From positions 78,875-142,874 of the forward strand of contig JAKLGM010000001.1 in assembly GCA_022710685.1 (NCBI GenBank): a stretch of 64,000 bases of DNA, read 5' to 3'. A program made the translations under genes and the position numbers. Source of the DNA: Patescibacteria group bacterium (GTDB taxonomy: Bacteria > Patescibacteriota > Patescibacteriia > Patescibacteriales > UBA12465). Under the pieces are notes generated by a model. That model was given only the letters and a program-made list of their open reading frames with translations. It searched no databases and was not told the origin of the DNA. Below are positions 8,527-18,203 of the stretch, in pieces. Each line of letters begins with the position of its first letter. The first letter of the stretch is position 1.

Positions 8527-8535
8527 TGATATAAT
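8527..8535 (+). promoter_or_regulatory. Extended -10 promoter of ppsA
   Basis: The TGATATAAT extended -10 lies about 42 nt before the ppsA ATG and just outside the divergent tRNA-Leu. No clear -35 is visible. Confidence 0.5.
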
Positions 8536-8576
8536 ATAACATAGAAGAAATAAAAAAGTAAACTCATTAAACTCAT

Positions 8577-10955
8577 ATGGCTAAAACCAAATTTGTCCGG
8601 TTTTTTGATGAATTGGGCATTAAAGATGTTCCTAGCGTCGGCGGCAAGAATGCTTCCCTGGGGGAAATGTATCGCACTTTATCTAAATCCGGGGTCAGGG
8701 TCCCTAATGGCTTTGCCACTACGGCCGAAGCTTACCACAATTTCCTTAAAGACAGCGGCTTGAAAAAACAGATCAAAGAAATCTTGTCTGATTTAAACAC
8801 TAAGAATGTCAAAAGATTGACTGACAAGGCCAAGGCAGTGCGCGATTTGATTGTGGCTACTCCTTTGCCTCAGGCTTTAGAAAAAGATGTTTTAGCTAGT
8901 TACAAAAAATTATGCGCCTCGTATAAGACCAAAGATTTACCAGTAGCTGTCCGTTCTAGCGCTACGGCTGAAGATTTGCCCGATGCTTCTTTTGCTGGAC
9001 AGCAAGACACTTATTTGAACATCAGAGGTGAGAAAGAATTATTGTTGGCCGTTCGTCGCTGTATAGCTTCTCTTTTTACTGCTCGCGCCATTTCTTATCG
9101 CGTGGACAAAGGCTTTGATCATTTCGCTATTGCCCTCTCGGTCGGCGTTCAAAAGATGATCCATTCTCAGGCTTCAGGCGTGATGTTTAGTATTGATACC
9201 GAATCTGGTTTTAAAGATGTTGTTTTGATCAACTCTATTTATGGCTTAGGTGAAAATATCGTCCAAGGGAAAGTTAATCCGGATGAATTCTATTTTTTCA
9301 AACCGACTGGCACCATTATTTCTCGTAGCCTGGGCAATAAGCAGATTCGAATGATCTATAATCGTGATCCGAAGAACCCGGTCAAAGATGTCAAAGTGTC
9401 TCCGGCCGATCAGGTAAAATATTCTATCACCGATGCCCAAGTTACCCAATTAGCTAAATGGGCGATGGCCATTGAAAAACACTACAAGAAAGCTATGGAT
9501 ATGGAATGGGCTTTAGATGAGAAGGATCACAAGCTTTATATTATCCAAGCTCGGCCAGAAACCGTCCAGAGCCAGAAGGATGTCAGTGTCTTGGAGCAGT
9601 ATAAGTTGGGCAAGAAGGGTAATTTGATCCTGACCGGTCAGAGTGTCGGTAACAAAATTGGCGCCGGTGTGGCTCACAAGATTATTGATGTCAAAGAAAT
9701 TACTCGCTTCAAGCCGGGCCAAGTTTTGGTTACTGACATGACCGACCCAGATTGGGAGCCAATCATGAAAATCGCTTCCGCTATCGTTACCGACAAAGGT
9801 GGCCGGACTTGCCACGCCGCTATCGTTTCACGTGAATTAGGCATTCCTTGTATTGTCGGCAGCAATAATGCTACCAGCAAGATAAAACCGGGTCAGAAAG
9901 TAACCGTGTCTTGCGCCGAGGGCGACCAAGGTTATGTTTATGACGGAATTTTGCCTTTTAAGGTAGAAAAGACTAACATCAAAAATCTGAAGAAGCCGAA
10001 AACTAAGATTATGATGAATGTGGCCGAACCGGAGTTAGCTTTTGCCACTTCATTTATCCCTAACGATGGCGTTGGTTTGGCCCGCCTGGAATTTATTATC
10101 AATAATTCCATTAAAGCTCATCCTCTAGCCTTGCTTGGTTTTAATGCTTTGAAAGATGCTAAAGCTAAAAAACAAATTGAAGAATTGACCAAGGGTTATA
10201 AGAATAAGAGCCAGTTCTTCGTGGATAAGTTGGCTGAGGGCGTGGCCATGATTGCCGCCGCTTTCTATCCTAAGGATGTTATTGTCCGCTTGTCTGACTT
10301 CAAATCCAATGAGTATGCTAACTTGATTGGTGGTCAAGCTTTTGAACCGGTTGAATCTAACCCGATGATTGGCTATCGTGGCGCTAATCGTTATTATAGT
10401 GACAAGTTTTTGCCGGCCTTCAAGTTGGAGTGCCAAGCTTTGAAACGGGTCAGGGATGAGTTCGGATTGAAGAATGTTAAAATAATGGTTCCGTTCTGCC
10501 GCACGGTTGATGAAGGCAAGAGAGTCTTGGATATTATGGCTCAAAACGGACTGAAGCGCGGCGTCAACGGACTCCAGGTTTATGTTATGGCTGAAATTCC
10601 GAGTAATATTATTTTGGCAGAAGATTTTGCTCAAATCTTTGACGGCTTCTCCATCGGCTCTAACGACTTAACCCAATTGACTTTAGGCATTGATCGCGAT
10701 TCGGGCGATAATTTGAAGGTGGCCGGAATCTCTAACGAAAAGAATTTAGCTGTCAAAACATTAATCCACTATTTAATCACCGTGGCTAAGCGGACTGGCC
10801 GTAAGGTCGGCATCTGTGGTCAAGCGCCGAGTGATTTTCCTGATTTTGCCGAGTTGTTGGTAGAGTGGGGGATTGATAGTATTTCTTTGATTCCGGATAC
10901 GGTAGTCAAGACTACTATGGCTGTTTTAGCTAAAGAGAAAAAAATGAGAAGATAG
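8577..10955 (+). CDS. ppsA: Phosphoenolpyruvate synthase (pyruvate, water dikinase)
   Basis: A 792-aa protein. It converts pyruvate, ATP and water to PEP, AMP and phosphate, or runs toward pyruvate in organisms with reduced glycolysis. Domains in order: an ATP-grasp domain (residues 1-~330, VPSVGGKNASLGEM, AVRSSATAEDLPDASFAGQQ, MEWALDEKDHKLYIIQARPE); a swivelling phosphohistidine domain with GGRTCHAAIVSRELGIPC, catalytic His at about 413; and a TIM-barrel PEP-binding domain (GYRGANRYY, FSIGSNDLTQLTLGIDRD, VGICGQAPSD). Length is normal. It is monocistronic, with its own promoter and a strong terminator. Confidence 0.96.
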   Translation: MAKTKFVRFFDELGIKDVPSVGGKNASLGEMYRTLSKSGVRVPNGFATTAEAYHNFLKDSGLKKQIKEILSDLNTKNVKRLTDKAKAVRDLIVATPLPQALEKDVLASYKKLCASYKTKDLPVAVRSSATAEDLPDASFAGQQDTYLNIRGEKELLLAVRRCIASLFTARAISYRVDKGFDHFAIALSVGVQKMIHSQASGVMFSIDTESGFKDVVLINSIYGLGENIVQGKVNPDEFYFFKPTGTIISRSLGNKQIRMIYNRDPKNPVKDVKVSPADQVKYSITDAQVTQLAKWAMAIEKHYKKAMDMEWALDEKDHKLYIIQARPETVQSQKDVSVLEQYKLGKKGNLILTGQSVGNKIGAGVAHKIIDVKEITRFKPGQVLVTDMTDPDWEPIMKIASAIVTDKGGRTCHAAIVSRELGIPCIVGSNNATSKIKPGQKVTVSCAEGDQGYVYDGILPFKVEKTNIKNLKKPKTKIMMNVAEPELAFATSFIPNDGVGLARLEFIINNSIKAHPLALLGFNALKDAKAKKQIEELTKGYKNKSQFFVDKLAEGVAMIAAAFYPKDVIVRLSDFKSNEYANLIGGQAFEPVESNPMIGYRGANRYYSDKFLPAFKLECQALKRVRDEFGLKNVKIMVPFCRTVDEGKRVLDIMAQNGLKRGVNGLQVYVMAEIPSNIILAEDFAQIFDGFSIGSNDLTQLTLGIDRDSGDNLKVAGISNEKNLAVKTLIHYLITVAKRTGRKVGICGQAPSDFPDFAELLVEWGIDSISLIPDTVVKTTMAVLAKEKKMRR

Positions 10956-10970
10956 TTTTTATATAAAAAA

Positions 10971-10994
10971 GAGGCCCGATCGGGCCTCTTTTTT
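10971..10994. terminator. Bidirectional terminator between ppsA and elp3
   Basis: A palindromic GC-rich stem (GAGGCCCG / CGGGCCTC) flanked by A and T runs, between convergent genes. Confidence 0.88.
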
Positions 10995-11005
10995 ATTGGA
11001 AGGGA

Positions 11006-12658
11006 TTAGAGATTTTTTGTCATATATGTATTTTTCAGTTTATACCCCAGCTTCTGATAATACCCTCTGACACCGATGCCGGAGATGACTGCTATCTGCT
11101 TGGCTTTATTTTTCTTGGCCATCTTTTCTGCTGCTTGCATCAGCTTCTTTCCTAAGCCACTATGCTGGACTTTCTTATCTCCGCCCACCGGGACTAATTG
11201 GCCATAGACGTGAAGCTCTCTTATGAGCGCCGGGGCAATCGGACTATTATTGGAGAGTCTGAGGCGGCAGAAGCCATAGAGACTCTTATTGTCCGGGCTA
11301 TTATAACTTAAGAAATATTCTTGGCCGCCGCTCGCCGGATATTCTTGGATTGTGAGTTTAGCCCGCTTAATATCCATCGGCTTGTCTTTGATTTCGCGGC
11401 ATCTGATGCAGTTGCATTTTATCCCTTTCTGCTGCATTACTTGGCGCAGATTGGTGACTAGATTGCCGGCAATAATAGATTCGCCCGGGATATCTCTAAT
11501 GAGACGGATAATTCTGACATAAGGCGGAACAATCGCTTTGCATTGAGCAATTAATTCTTCCAGTTCTTGATCGGTATATGGCTTATATTTCCCTTGTTTG
11601 TACCAGCGATAGAGCAGGCTGCCCTTGGTGACAACGGTGGGGTAGAATTTTATCTGGTCCGGCTGATAATTAGGGTTGGAAAAAAGCTCTTGGAACATTT
11701 CATAGTCTTTTTTGGGATTAGATCCAGGAAGGGCTGGCATGAAGTGATAGGTGACTTTGAAGCCGTAGTCTTTCAATAACTTTGTCGCCTGGGCAATAGC
11801 CAGGGTGCCATGGCCACGATGATTTATTTTTAGTATTTCATCATCAATTGCTTGGACTCCAATTTCAACGCGCGTAGCTCCCAATCGGCGCATCTCTAGC
11901 AATTCTTCTTGATTGATATAGTCTGGCCTGGTTTCAAGCGTCAAGCCAATGATGCGATGGGTTGCTTTAGTGTTTTTCTTTTGGGCTTGGGCCAATAATC
12001 TTTTTAGTTCGTCTATTTTCAGGTTGGGAGAATAGGGTGCTTTCAGGCTGCGGACTAATTTCGGGCTTAGTTTCAAGCGGGATTCTTCAGCTTGATTTTC
12101 AGGTAGTAATAGTTTGGCGTAGTTGTTGGCTGCAGCAAAACAATTCAAGATATACCAATATTTATATTTAGTTGGTAGGTAGCTCCAGGTGCCGCCGATA
12201 ACGATGATCTCAATTTTATTCGGTTCATGGCCGTTGTTTTCTAGGGCCTTCAAGCGCAATACTACTTGCCGGTAGGGGTCATATTGGCAGCGAATGGCCC
12301 GCATTACCGCCGGTTCATTAGCTAGATAACTAGTGGGGACGTCTTTTTCATTGGGGCAATAGGCGCAGGAACCAGGGCAAGGGTATGGTTTTGTCAAAAC
12401 CGCCACTGGCGCAATACCGGAGAGAGTTCTGATGGCTCTTTTTTTGAGCAGCTGGGTCGCTCGGAGCAAATTGTCTCTTTCTGATGGTAGAATATTTTTT
12501 TGCTGCAATCTTTTTTTTATTTCGGGTAATAAGTCGGAGTGCAACAAAATATTAGCGCCATATTTCTTGGCCAGGCGCCGTTTTAGCTCAGACATTTGGT
12601 CGGAGTTTTTTATATTTTGGAAGTCAGTCGCCAAAAAATCTTGTATTGCTTGCTCCAT
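11006..12658 (-). CDS. elp3: Elp3-family radical SAM / GNAT tRNA-modifying enzyme
   Basis: A 550-aa protein. The radical SAM domain has the 4Fe-4S motif CPGSCAYC (Cys 94, 98, 101, the CxxxCxxC spacing of Elp3), then GGTWSYLPTKYKYWYI and LTLETRPDYI. The C-terminal GNAT domain (about 410-550) carries HSGLGKKLM and GYYQKLGYK. Elp3 carries out the acetyl-CoA-dependent carboxymethylation at U34 of tRNAs. A Zn-binding Cys cluster (CNCIRCRE) joins the two domains. No partner Elongator subunits are present, as expected for bacterial Elp3. It is transcribed divergently from the bactofilin-like gene. Confidence 0.93.
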   Translation of the reverse strand: MEQAIQDFLATDFQNIKNSDQMSELKRRLAKKYGANILLHSDLLPEIKKRLQQKNILPSERDNLLRATQLLKKRAIRTLSGIAPVAVLTKPYPCPGSCAYCPNEKDVPTSYLANEPAVMRAIRCQYDPYRQVVLRLKALENNGHEPNKIEIIVIGGTWSYLPTKYKYWYILNCFAAANNYAKLLLPENQAEESRLKLSPKLVRSLKAPYSPNLKIDELKRLLAQAQKKNTKATHRIIGLTLETRPDYINQEELLEMRRLGATRVEIGVQAIDDEILKINHRGHGTLAIAQATKLLKDYGFKVTYHFMPALPGSNPKKDYEMFQELFSNPNYQPDQIKFYPTVVTKGSLLYRWYKQGKYKPYTDQELEELIAQCKAIVPPYVRIIRLIRDIPGESIIAGNLVTNLRQVMQQKGIKCNCIRCREIKDKPMDIKRAKLTIQEYPASGGQEYFLSYNSPDNKSLYGFCRLRLSNNSPIAPALIRELHVYGQLVPVGGDKKVQHSGLGKKLMQAAEKMAKKNKAKQIAVISGIGVRGYYQKLGYKLKNTYMTKNL

Positions 12659-12709
12659 AGTTTTTCAGTATAATGTAAGTATAATTAACAATATAATAAT
12701 TACAACAAT

Positions 12710-13852
12710 ATGTCAAAAAACAAGCTGTTTTCCTGGTTATTGGCCCTCCTGTTCTGTGTCTCTTTGCCTTTTGCGGCTCAGGCTTTCTCGGTTAAGAGCG
12801 GTGAGTCTGTTATCGCTCCTAAAGATCAAATTGTAGACGGGAACCTCTATGCGGCCGCTTCTACCATTAGTATTGATGGCCAGGTTATGGGTGATGTAAT
12901 TTGCGCCGGCCAGACGGTTAATATTAGCGCGAAGGTTGATGGTGATGTCATTTGCGCCGCTCAGACTATCAATATTTCTGGTGAAGTAAAGGGTAATGTC
13001 CGGGTAGCCGCCAGTTCGGTTAATATTAGTGGTACAGTTGGCCGGAATCTAAATGCTTTCGCTGCGACTGTAGTTATCTCTGAGCCGACTAAAATCGGTT
13101 GGGATGCCTTAGTGGCTGCCGCTAACGTTGAAATGCGGGGGCAGGTCGGTGGTAGTTTACATGGGTCAATGAAGACCTTGGTGGTTTCGGGTCAGGTTGG
13201 GAAAAATGTTGATGTCAACATTGATCAAAGCCTGAACGATGACGCTCGCGGGAAATTGGAAATCACAGAAATGGCCAAAGTTGAAGGTGATGTCATTTAT
13301 TCCGGAGTAGATGAGGCTAATATAATTAAAGATAATGTTAATGGCCAGATAGTCCATAATTTACCGCCCAATATTCAAAATAAGATGATTATGGCTAAGA
13401 TTTGGGGACGAATCTATGCTATCTTTGCCGCCTTGGTGGTTGGTTTAGTGCTCTTATCTTTGTGGCGTAAACAGATTATAGAAATCACTTCCAAAATGAT
13501 GGAGCACAAGATTGGGGAGACTATCGGCTGGGGCGCTATTGTTATGTTCTTGCCACCAATAGCCGCTGTTATATTATTATTTACAGTTATTGGTATTCCC
13601 TTGGCTTTGATTGTTGGCTCTCTCTGGGCTCTGGCTCTCTTTGTTGCTCGCATCATATTTGCTGTTATGGTCGGTCGTTTCTTAATGCAAAAAGCCATTA
13701 AGAAGCAGACTGAGAAGCTATTTTTAGAAATGACAGTGGGCGTGGCTATCTGCTGGATAGTTTTTGCCCTGCCTCTCATCGGCTGGTTGGGATTATTGGT
13801 GGCAATATGGTGGGCCTTGGGAGCGATGTGGAATTTTTGCCGCAAAAAATAA
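12710..13852 (+). CDS. Secreted/membrane polymer-forming (bactofilin-like) protein
   Basis: A 380-aa protein. Residues 1-24 form a signal peptide ending AQA. Residues ~25-215 are short beta-helix-like repeats (VDGDVICAAQTINISG, VKGNVRVAASSVNISG), the pattern of polymer-forming cytoskeletal and bactofilin-like proteins. Residues ~220-380 hold about four hydrophobic segments (AIFAALVVGLVLLSLW and others). The predicted topology is an extracytoplasmic beta-helix on a membrane-embedded C-terminus, which differs from classical cytoplasmic bactofilins. It may be an envelope scaffold. It precedes the phosphomannomutase and is closed by a terminator. Confidence 0.75.
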   Translation: MSKNKLFSWLLALLFCVSLPFAAQAFSVKSGESVIAPKDQIVDGNLYAAASTISIDGQVMGDVICAGQTVNISAKVDGDVICAAQTINISGEVKGNVRVAASSVNISGTVGRNLNAFAATVVISEPTKIGWDALVAAANVEMRGQVGGSLHGSMKTLVVSGQVGKNVDVNIDQSLNDDARGKLEITEMAKVEGDVIYSGVDEANIIKDNVNGQIVHNLPPNIQNKMIMAKIWGRIYAIFAALVVGLVLLSLWRKQIIEITSKMMEHKIGETIGWGAIVMFLPPIAAVILLFTVIGIPLALIVGSLWALALFVARIIFAVMVGRFLMQKAIKKQTEKLFLEMTVGVAICWIVFALPLIGWLGLLVAIWWALGAMWNFCRKK

Positions 13853-13860
13853 TTAATTTA

Positions 13861-13888
13861 TTGCCCGGTATTCTTGCCGGGCAATTTT
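13861..13888 (+). terminator. Intrinsic terminator
   Basis: An 8-bp stem (TTGCCCGG / CCGGGCAA) plus TTTT, directly in front of the phosphomannomutase ATG. It may partly attenuate transcription into that gene. Confidence 0.7.
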
Positions 13889-13895
13889 GAAACCT

Positions 13896-15266
13896 ATGAA
13901 TATCAATCCTAACATTTTTAAAGCTTATGATATTAGAGGCATCTACCAAAAAGATTTTGATGATGATTTTGCTTTTAGTTTAGGCCTGGCCTATGTTGCT
14001 TTACGTCAGAGTGATTCCGATGTGAGAGAAAAAAAGATGACTATTGTAGTCGGAGCTGATATGCGCCTATCGTCTCCGAGTCTGAAAAAATCTTTGATTT
14101 CAGGTCTGACGGCTGCCGGAGCTAATGTCGTTGACATCGGAATTTGTTCTACTCCGACTTTCTATTTTGCGGTGGCTAATTTCGGTTACGACGGTGGAAT
14201 TATGATATCGGCTTCTCATAATCCGGCTGAGTGGAACGGCTTTAAGATGGTTCGGGCTAAGGCCGTTCCGATTAGCGGTGATACTGGTATGGATTTTTTG
14301 AAAACCAAGGTATTAGAAAATGACTTGCGTTCTGTCAGTAACGAGGGCTCTGTTATTGAGCGCTATAATGTCCTGGCCGAGCAAGTCAAACATGATTTAG
14401 GCTTTATTAACTTAGAAAAAATTAAACCACTAAAGATAGTAGCTGATACCGCTAATGGCATGGGTGGCCAATACTTAGAAGCCTTGTTTAATTATCTGCC
14501 CTGCGAACTGGTGAAGATGAATTTTGCCTTGGATGGTTCTTTCCCGGCGCACGAAGCTGACCCGATTAAGGCGGAAAATGTGGCTGACTTGGAAAGAATG
14601 GTTTTGGCGGAGCAAGCCGATTTGGGCTTAGCGGTCGATGGCGATGGCGACCGGGTTTTCTTTGTGGATAACTTGGGGAGAGTGGTTGACCAGGCGATTA
14701 TTAGGGGAATTTTGGCTAAAATATTCTTAGCTGACAAGCCAGGAGCCAAGATTGGCTATGATGTTAGGCCCGGAAAGATAACCCCTGATTTGATTGTAAA
14801 ATACGGGGGACAACCCATGGTTACGAGAGTCGGCCATTCTTTAATCAAGGAGCAGATGTTGAAAGAAGGTGTTTATTTTGCTGGAGAATCATCCGGACAC
14901 TTTTTCTTGAATATGGAGATGGGCTGCTTTGAAGTCCCAATGATTGTTATCCTAAAATTGTTGGAAGAATTTTCTTTAAGCGGTCAGAGCGTTTCAGCCT
15001 ATATTAAGCCGCACCAAAAGTATTTCGCTTCAGGTGAAATCAACAGCGATGTCAAAGACAAGGATCGGATTTTCAAATTGTTGGAGGAGAAGTATAACGA
15101 TGGGAATATTAACAAGCTGGATGGCATCACCGTGACTTATATTGATTGGTGGTTTAACGTTCGGGCTTCTAACACTGAGAATAAGATGAGATTAAACTTA
15201 GAGGCGATAACGCCGGAGATTATGGCCGCAAAGAGAGACGAGGTGCTGGCGATTATTAAAAGTTAA
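13896..15266 (+). CDS. manB: Phosphomannomutase / phosphoglucomutase
   Basis: About 456 aa, starting at the ATG at 13896 (an in-frame TTG lies 9 nt upstream inside the terminator). It interconverts hexose 6- and 1-phosphates for nucleotide-sugar synthesis. The active-site loop ISASHNP carries the phosphoserine at about residue 107. The metal loop DGDGDR starts near 248, the sugar-binding loop GESSGH near 332, and the C-terminal NVRASNTENKMRLNLEA phosphate-binding region is intact. The AlgC/ManB-type PMM/PGM family is clear; glucose or mannose preference cannot be read. It probably feeds the envelope glycan genes. Confidence 0.93.
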   Translation: MNINPNIFKAYDIRGIYQKDFDDDFAFSLGLAYVALRQSDSDVREKKMTIVVGADMRLSSPSLKKSLISGLTAAGANVVDIGICSTPTFYFAVANFGYDGGIMISASHNPAEWNGFKMVRAKAVPISGDTGMDFLKTKVLENDLRSVSNEGSVIERYNVLAEQVKHDLGFINLEKIKPLKIVADTANGMGGQYLEALFNYLPCELVKMNFALDGSFPAHEADPIKAENVADLERMVLAEQADLGLAVDGDGDRVFFVDNLGRVVDQAIIRGILAKIFLADKPGAKIGYDVRPGKITPDLIVKYGGQPMVTRVGHSLIKEQMLKEGVYFAGESSGHFFLNMEMGCFEVPMIVILKLLEEFSLSGQSVSAYIKPHQKYFASGEINSDVKDKDRIFKLLEEKYNDGNINKLDGITVTYIDWWFNVRASNTENKMRLNLEAITPEIMAAKRDEVLAIIKS

Positions 15267-15282
15267 ATTTTTGTAAATAAAA

Positions 15283-15307
15283 AAGAACCCTATTTATTAG
15301 GGTTCTT
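15283..15307. terminator. Intrinsic terminator
   Basis: A 10-bp stem (AAGAACCCTA / TAGGGTTCTT) with flanking A/T runs after the phosphomannomutase. It also faces the convergent pilin operon. Confidence 0.82.
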
Positions 15308-15373
15308 TTTTATATTTTGCTGTTTAAAATTTTTTAGGTAGCGATAATGCAACTATATTTTTAGAAACATGAC

Positions 15374-16522
15374 TTAATCTTTGACACAGCGGATTGAGTA
15401 AGCATTAAAACGTCCTGGTCCAGAATTGTAGGCGCCGTCATCGGCAGAATTTAAATTCATAGCTTCGGCCGTGAGGCGACTGACAGTAGGCGTGGCTGAC
15501 CAAAGATTGAAAGATCCATCTAAAGAATTAAAGTTTGACATATAGCCAGCGCCAGCTGGTAAAGCGCTGAAGCCATAATCATCGGTCCCGTCCCAGCTAA
15601 TTGATTTTAGTTTTCCGCCGGCCGTATAGCAAGTGCCGAAAGTGCATCCAGGGTCATCGTCAGCTGTTTGTGCCAACATTTCCTGTTCTCCCGCTGTAGG
15701 AATGTGCCAGCCATCAGGACAAATACCTTGATGTGGAGTATTGATAGTGCAAGCGCCGGCTATATCAGCATTGTTGCAAGCATAGGGCAAGTCTAAAGCC
15801 TCGGCCCATTCATATAAGCCACCATAGTTATCACAATTGCCCGAGTCGTTGTCATAGCAGTATTTTTCTAAGGCCGAATCATTAGTTTGGCAGGACCAAA
15901 GATCATGAGAGGGGTCAATTTGAACGCAATACGCTCCGCTATTGTCTATGCGGTCGCCAATGTTTAGGTTTTCTTTGAACCAGCATTGGGCTCCAATCTG
16001 CACCGTATTGTAATTTTGACCGCCGTAATCGCAGCTGCTGCCGCAGACAGTAGCTGCTGAGCATAGTTCCGGCGCTGAACAATCAAAATCAATTATCCCG
16101 CTTGGAGTCAAACATTTTGGGCCAGCGCTAAAATTGCCGGTAGCTTTGCCTAGACAAAAAGAGACGGTATAAGATTCTCCGTTTTCGGTTTGAGTGTAGA
16201 TAAAATTATTTTGAACATCAGTACAGGCGCCATCATTAGGTGTTTGGGTTTGGGGCAAAAGTTCCATATAAGTACTAGACGAAGTTGGCCCGATTAAGTT
16301 TTGGCCAAAGTTTAGGCTCGCCGGATATTGGTGTTCGTTGTAGGCGTACAACTTTAGAGCTGTTTCAATTTGAGATATATCTTTTAATCTTCTGACATCT
16401 CGGCCCTTACTTCTGATATTGCTATATGACAGGGTGGCGAAAGCCATTATTAATCCGATTACAGCCAGGACTATGATAATCTCTATTAGAGTAAAAGCTC
16501 TGGTGGTTTTTTTAGAAGCCAT
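15374..16522 (-). CDS. Type IV pilin-like protein with FISUMP C-terminal domain
   Basis: A 382-aa protein. The class III signal RAFTLIE is followed by a ~22-residue hydrophobic helix and a helical GRDVRRLKDISQIETALKLY segment, as in type IV pilins and pseudopilins. Cleavage would fall after Ala rather than the usual Gly. A linker with the conserved GPKCLTPSGIIDFDC leads to a FISUMP (Fibrobacter succinogenes major paralogous) domain, recognised by CWFKENLNIGD, YEWAEALDLP, GICPDGWHIPTAGE and the terminal IRCVKD. Function is presumably a surface-exposed minor pilin or adhesin. It overlaps the upstream pilin gene by 11 nt, so the two form one operon. Confidence 0.88.
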   Translation of the reverse strand: MASKKTTRAFTLIEIIIVLAVIGLIMAFATLSYSNIRSKGRDVRRLKDISQIETALKLYAYNEHQYPASLNFGQNLIGPTSSSTYMELLPQTQTPNDGACTDVQNNFIYTQTENGESYTVSFCLGKATGNFSAGPKCLTPSGIIDFDCSAPELCSAATVCGSSCDYGGQNYNTVQIGAQCWFKENLNIGDRIDNSGAYCVQIDPSHDLWSCQTNDSALEKYCYDNDSGNCDNYGGLYEWAEALDLPYACNNADIAGACTINTPHQGICPDGWHIPTAGEQEMLAQTADDDPGCTFGTCYTAGGKLKSISWDGTDDYGFSALPAGAGYMSNFNSLDGSFNLWSATPTVSRLTAEAMNLNSADDGAYNSGPGRFNAYSIRCVKD

Positions 16523-17684
16523 ATTTTTCTTCTAGATAATTTTGGACAAGAGTTTTTTCCGTATCGGTTAGAATGCGATCATAGATTAGAATTTCAGCAA
16601 TGGCACCGTTGAGAAACAGTGTTTCACTGGTGTCCGGATTATTGTTATAGGCCCCGACTAAGAAGCGGCTAGAATTATCCATATCGTCAACCGTGGAGAA
16701 AGGAGTCGTGCCTAGGAGTGAGAAGTTGGCATAGAGCCGATTTTCCTTAGCCGTGGTATCTCTTTCGGTAGTGGTTATTTCCCATGATCCAACCGCCCTA
16801 TTAACAGCGACGTTATAAAGGTCGGTATTATCTTGATAGAGATAAAGCAGTTGGCCGCCATAATAAAGGGTTGACCAGCGCCCAGCCAAGGAGCCATAAA
16901 GCGATTTGGCCAGATAAGTGCCATTGTCGCTGTAGGCTTGGCCGACAACATAAACAGTCCAGGATTTTTCATGGATATCTAATATGTCGCCGCCGCTTAA
17001 AAAGCTAGTACTGCCGTTAAATATGGCTACTGTTTGTCCGTTGATTTCCGAGTCTACCCGAACCGGTCTTTTGTTGGCGACACTTTGTGTTAGCACGTAG
17101 CCGTTGTCGCTGTCATCATACCAGCTATTAATATAATTATCGCCAGTTCCTGCGTCAAAAGAGGTGTCCATTCTTCCGTCAGCTTTTAACCAAAGCTGTA
17201 GGCCTCTTTTTAGGTTGGATTCACTGCAAGCGCCTGGGATAATTCCGTTTTCAGTAGCGCAGTTATAGCCGGCTGCAATTTGATCGCTATTATCACCTAG
17301 ACAGAATTCCAGGGTGAAGCCATCGTTGCCATAAAAATCAGTGGTAGTGCTATAGGAATATTCTTGGTTTGGACAATCGCCGTCACTTCGTGGGGCAGGA
17401 TTTTCCGGAACGACCACCATATAGGTCAACGGGGATGAGGTATTGCTCCGTATTAGACTTTGGCCAAAAGTTAAGCTGTCGGGATAGCGGCCTTCTTGCC
17501 GGTGATAAGTTTCTAAAGCGTTTTGGATTCTAATAATATCGCTGACTCTTTTGGAATCGCGTGATCGCGCCCAAGAAACGTCGTAAACGATTACAGCCAA
17601 AGAAGTGATGACAGCAATAATTACTACCACTACTAATAATTCTATTAGAGAAAAAGCTTTCCTTTTGTTTTTTGAGATATTCAT
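16512..17684 (-). CDS. Type IV pilin-like protein with LamG/concanavalin-like C-terminal domain
   Basis: A 390-aa protein. The N-terminus KRKAFSLIELLVVVVIIAV is a prepilin signal plus helix, then the same linker as its paralogues (YNCATENGIIPGAC). Instead of FISUMP it carries a beta-sandwich domain of the LamG/concanavalin A-like type: LQLWLKADGRMD, WYDDSDNGYVLTQSV, then the ending AEILIYDRILTDTEK near the C-terminus. Such domains bind carbohydrates or surfaces. It is the first gene of a two-gene operon with the FISUMP pilin. Confidence 0.85.
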   Translation of the reverse strand: MNISKNKRKAFSLIELLVVVVIIAVITSLAVIVYDVSWARSRDSKRVSDIIRIQNALETYHRQEGRYPDSLTFGQSLIRSNTSSPLTYMVVVPENPAPRSDGDCPNQEYSYSTTTDFYGNDGFTLEFCLGDNSDQIAAGYNCATENGIIPGACSESNLKRGLQLWLKADGRMDTSFDAGTGDNYINSWYDDSDNGYVLTQSVANKRPVRVDSEINGQTVAIFNGSTSFLSGGDILDIHEKSWTVYVVGQAYSDNGTYLAKSLYGSLAGRWSTLYYGGQLLYLYQDNTDLYNVAVNRAVGSWEITTTERDTTAKENRLYANFSLLGTTPFSTVDDMDNSSRFLVGAYNNNPDTSETLFLNGAIAEILIYDRILTDTEKTLVQNYLEEKYGF

Positions 17685-17710
17685 ACAAGCTTATTTTATC
17701 ATAATTAACA

Positions 17711-17740
17711 AAAAAATCGTAGTGTGAACTACGATTTTTT
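17711..17740 (-). terminator. Intrinsic terminator
   Basis: A 13-bp stem (AAAAAATCGTAGT / ACTACGATTTTTT) with loop GTGA, downstream of the 17754-18179 gene on the minus strand. Confidence 0.8.
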
Positions 17741-17753
17741 ATAGTTTTTCTTT

Positions 17754-18179
17754 TTATTTAGTGCAATCAGCAATCATTTCTAGCGGAAATTGGTGTTTTT
17801 CTACGTCAGAGCAGAGGTAATTACCCGTTAGAACATCCCAATAAGCGGCGATTTCCCAAGTATTTTGATTTTTAACGGCAAGAAACAGGCGGTCGCCCTC
17901 CCCCTTTACCGTTAATATGCCTTGGATGTGGGTTAGACTGTCGTCTTCGCGGGAGATTGAAATACTAATATCAGCCAAAGTTTTCCCCAGTTTCTGAGAA
18001 AACAAGTTTCTGAGCAGTTCGGTTCTGTCCTTGAAGGTTGGCTGAGTGGCAGTACTGTTTGTTTGATTTTGATTATTAGCGGAATCATTTTTCCGGTTTA
18101 ATAATTTTACTCCCAACCAAACAGCGGCGATGATGACAACAGCGATAATAGCGATGATGATGTATTGACGTTTATTCAT
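17754..18179 (-). CDS. Membrane-anchored hypothetical protein
   Basis: A 141-aa protein. A single hydrophobic helix at about residues 6-27 is followed by a low-complexity NQNQTNSTATQ linker and a ~90-residue globular domain with two cysteines (YLCSDV, ADCTK) that could form a disulphide outside the cell. Family unknown. It lies downstream of the Lys/Ala-rich gene on the same strand. Confidence 0.7.
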   Translation of the reverse strand: MNKRQYIIIAIIAVVIIAAVWLGVKLLNRKNDSANNQNQTNSTATQPTFKDRTELLRNLFSQKLGKTLADISISISREDDSLTHIQGILTVKGEGDRLFLAVKNQNTWEIAAYWDVLTGNYLCSDVEKHQFPLEMIADCTK

Positions 18180-18203
18180 ATGATTATATGAATTAAGCTC
18201 GAT

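Noticed and set aside
10125..10634. 169-aa antisense frame in ppsA
   Set aside because: It lies wholly inside the conserved PEP-binding domain of ppsA on the other strand, has no family signature, and is best explained by ppsA codon use.
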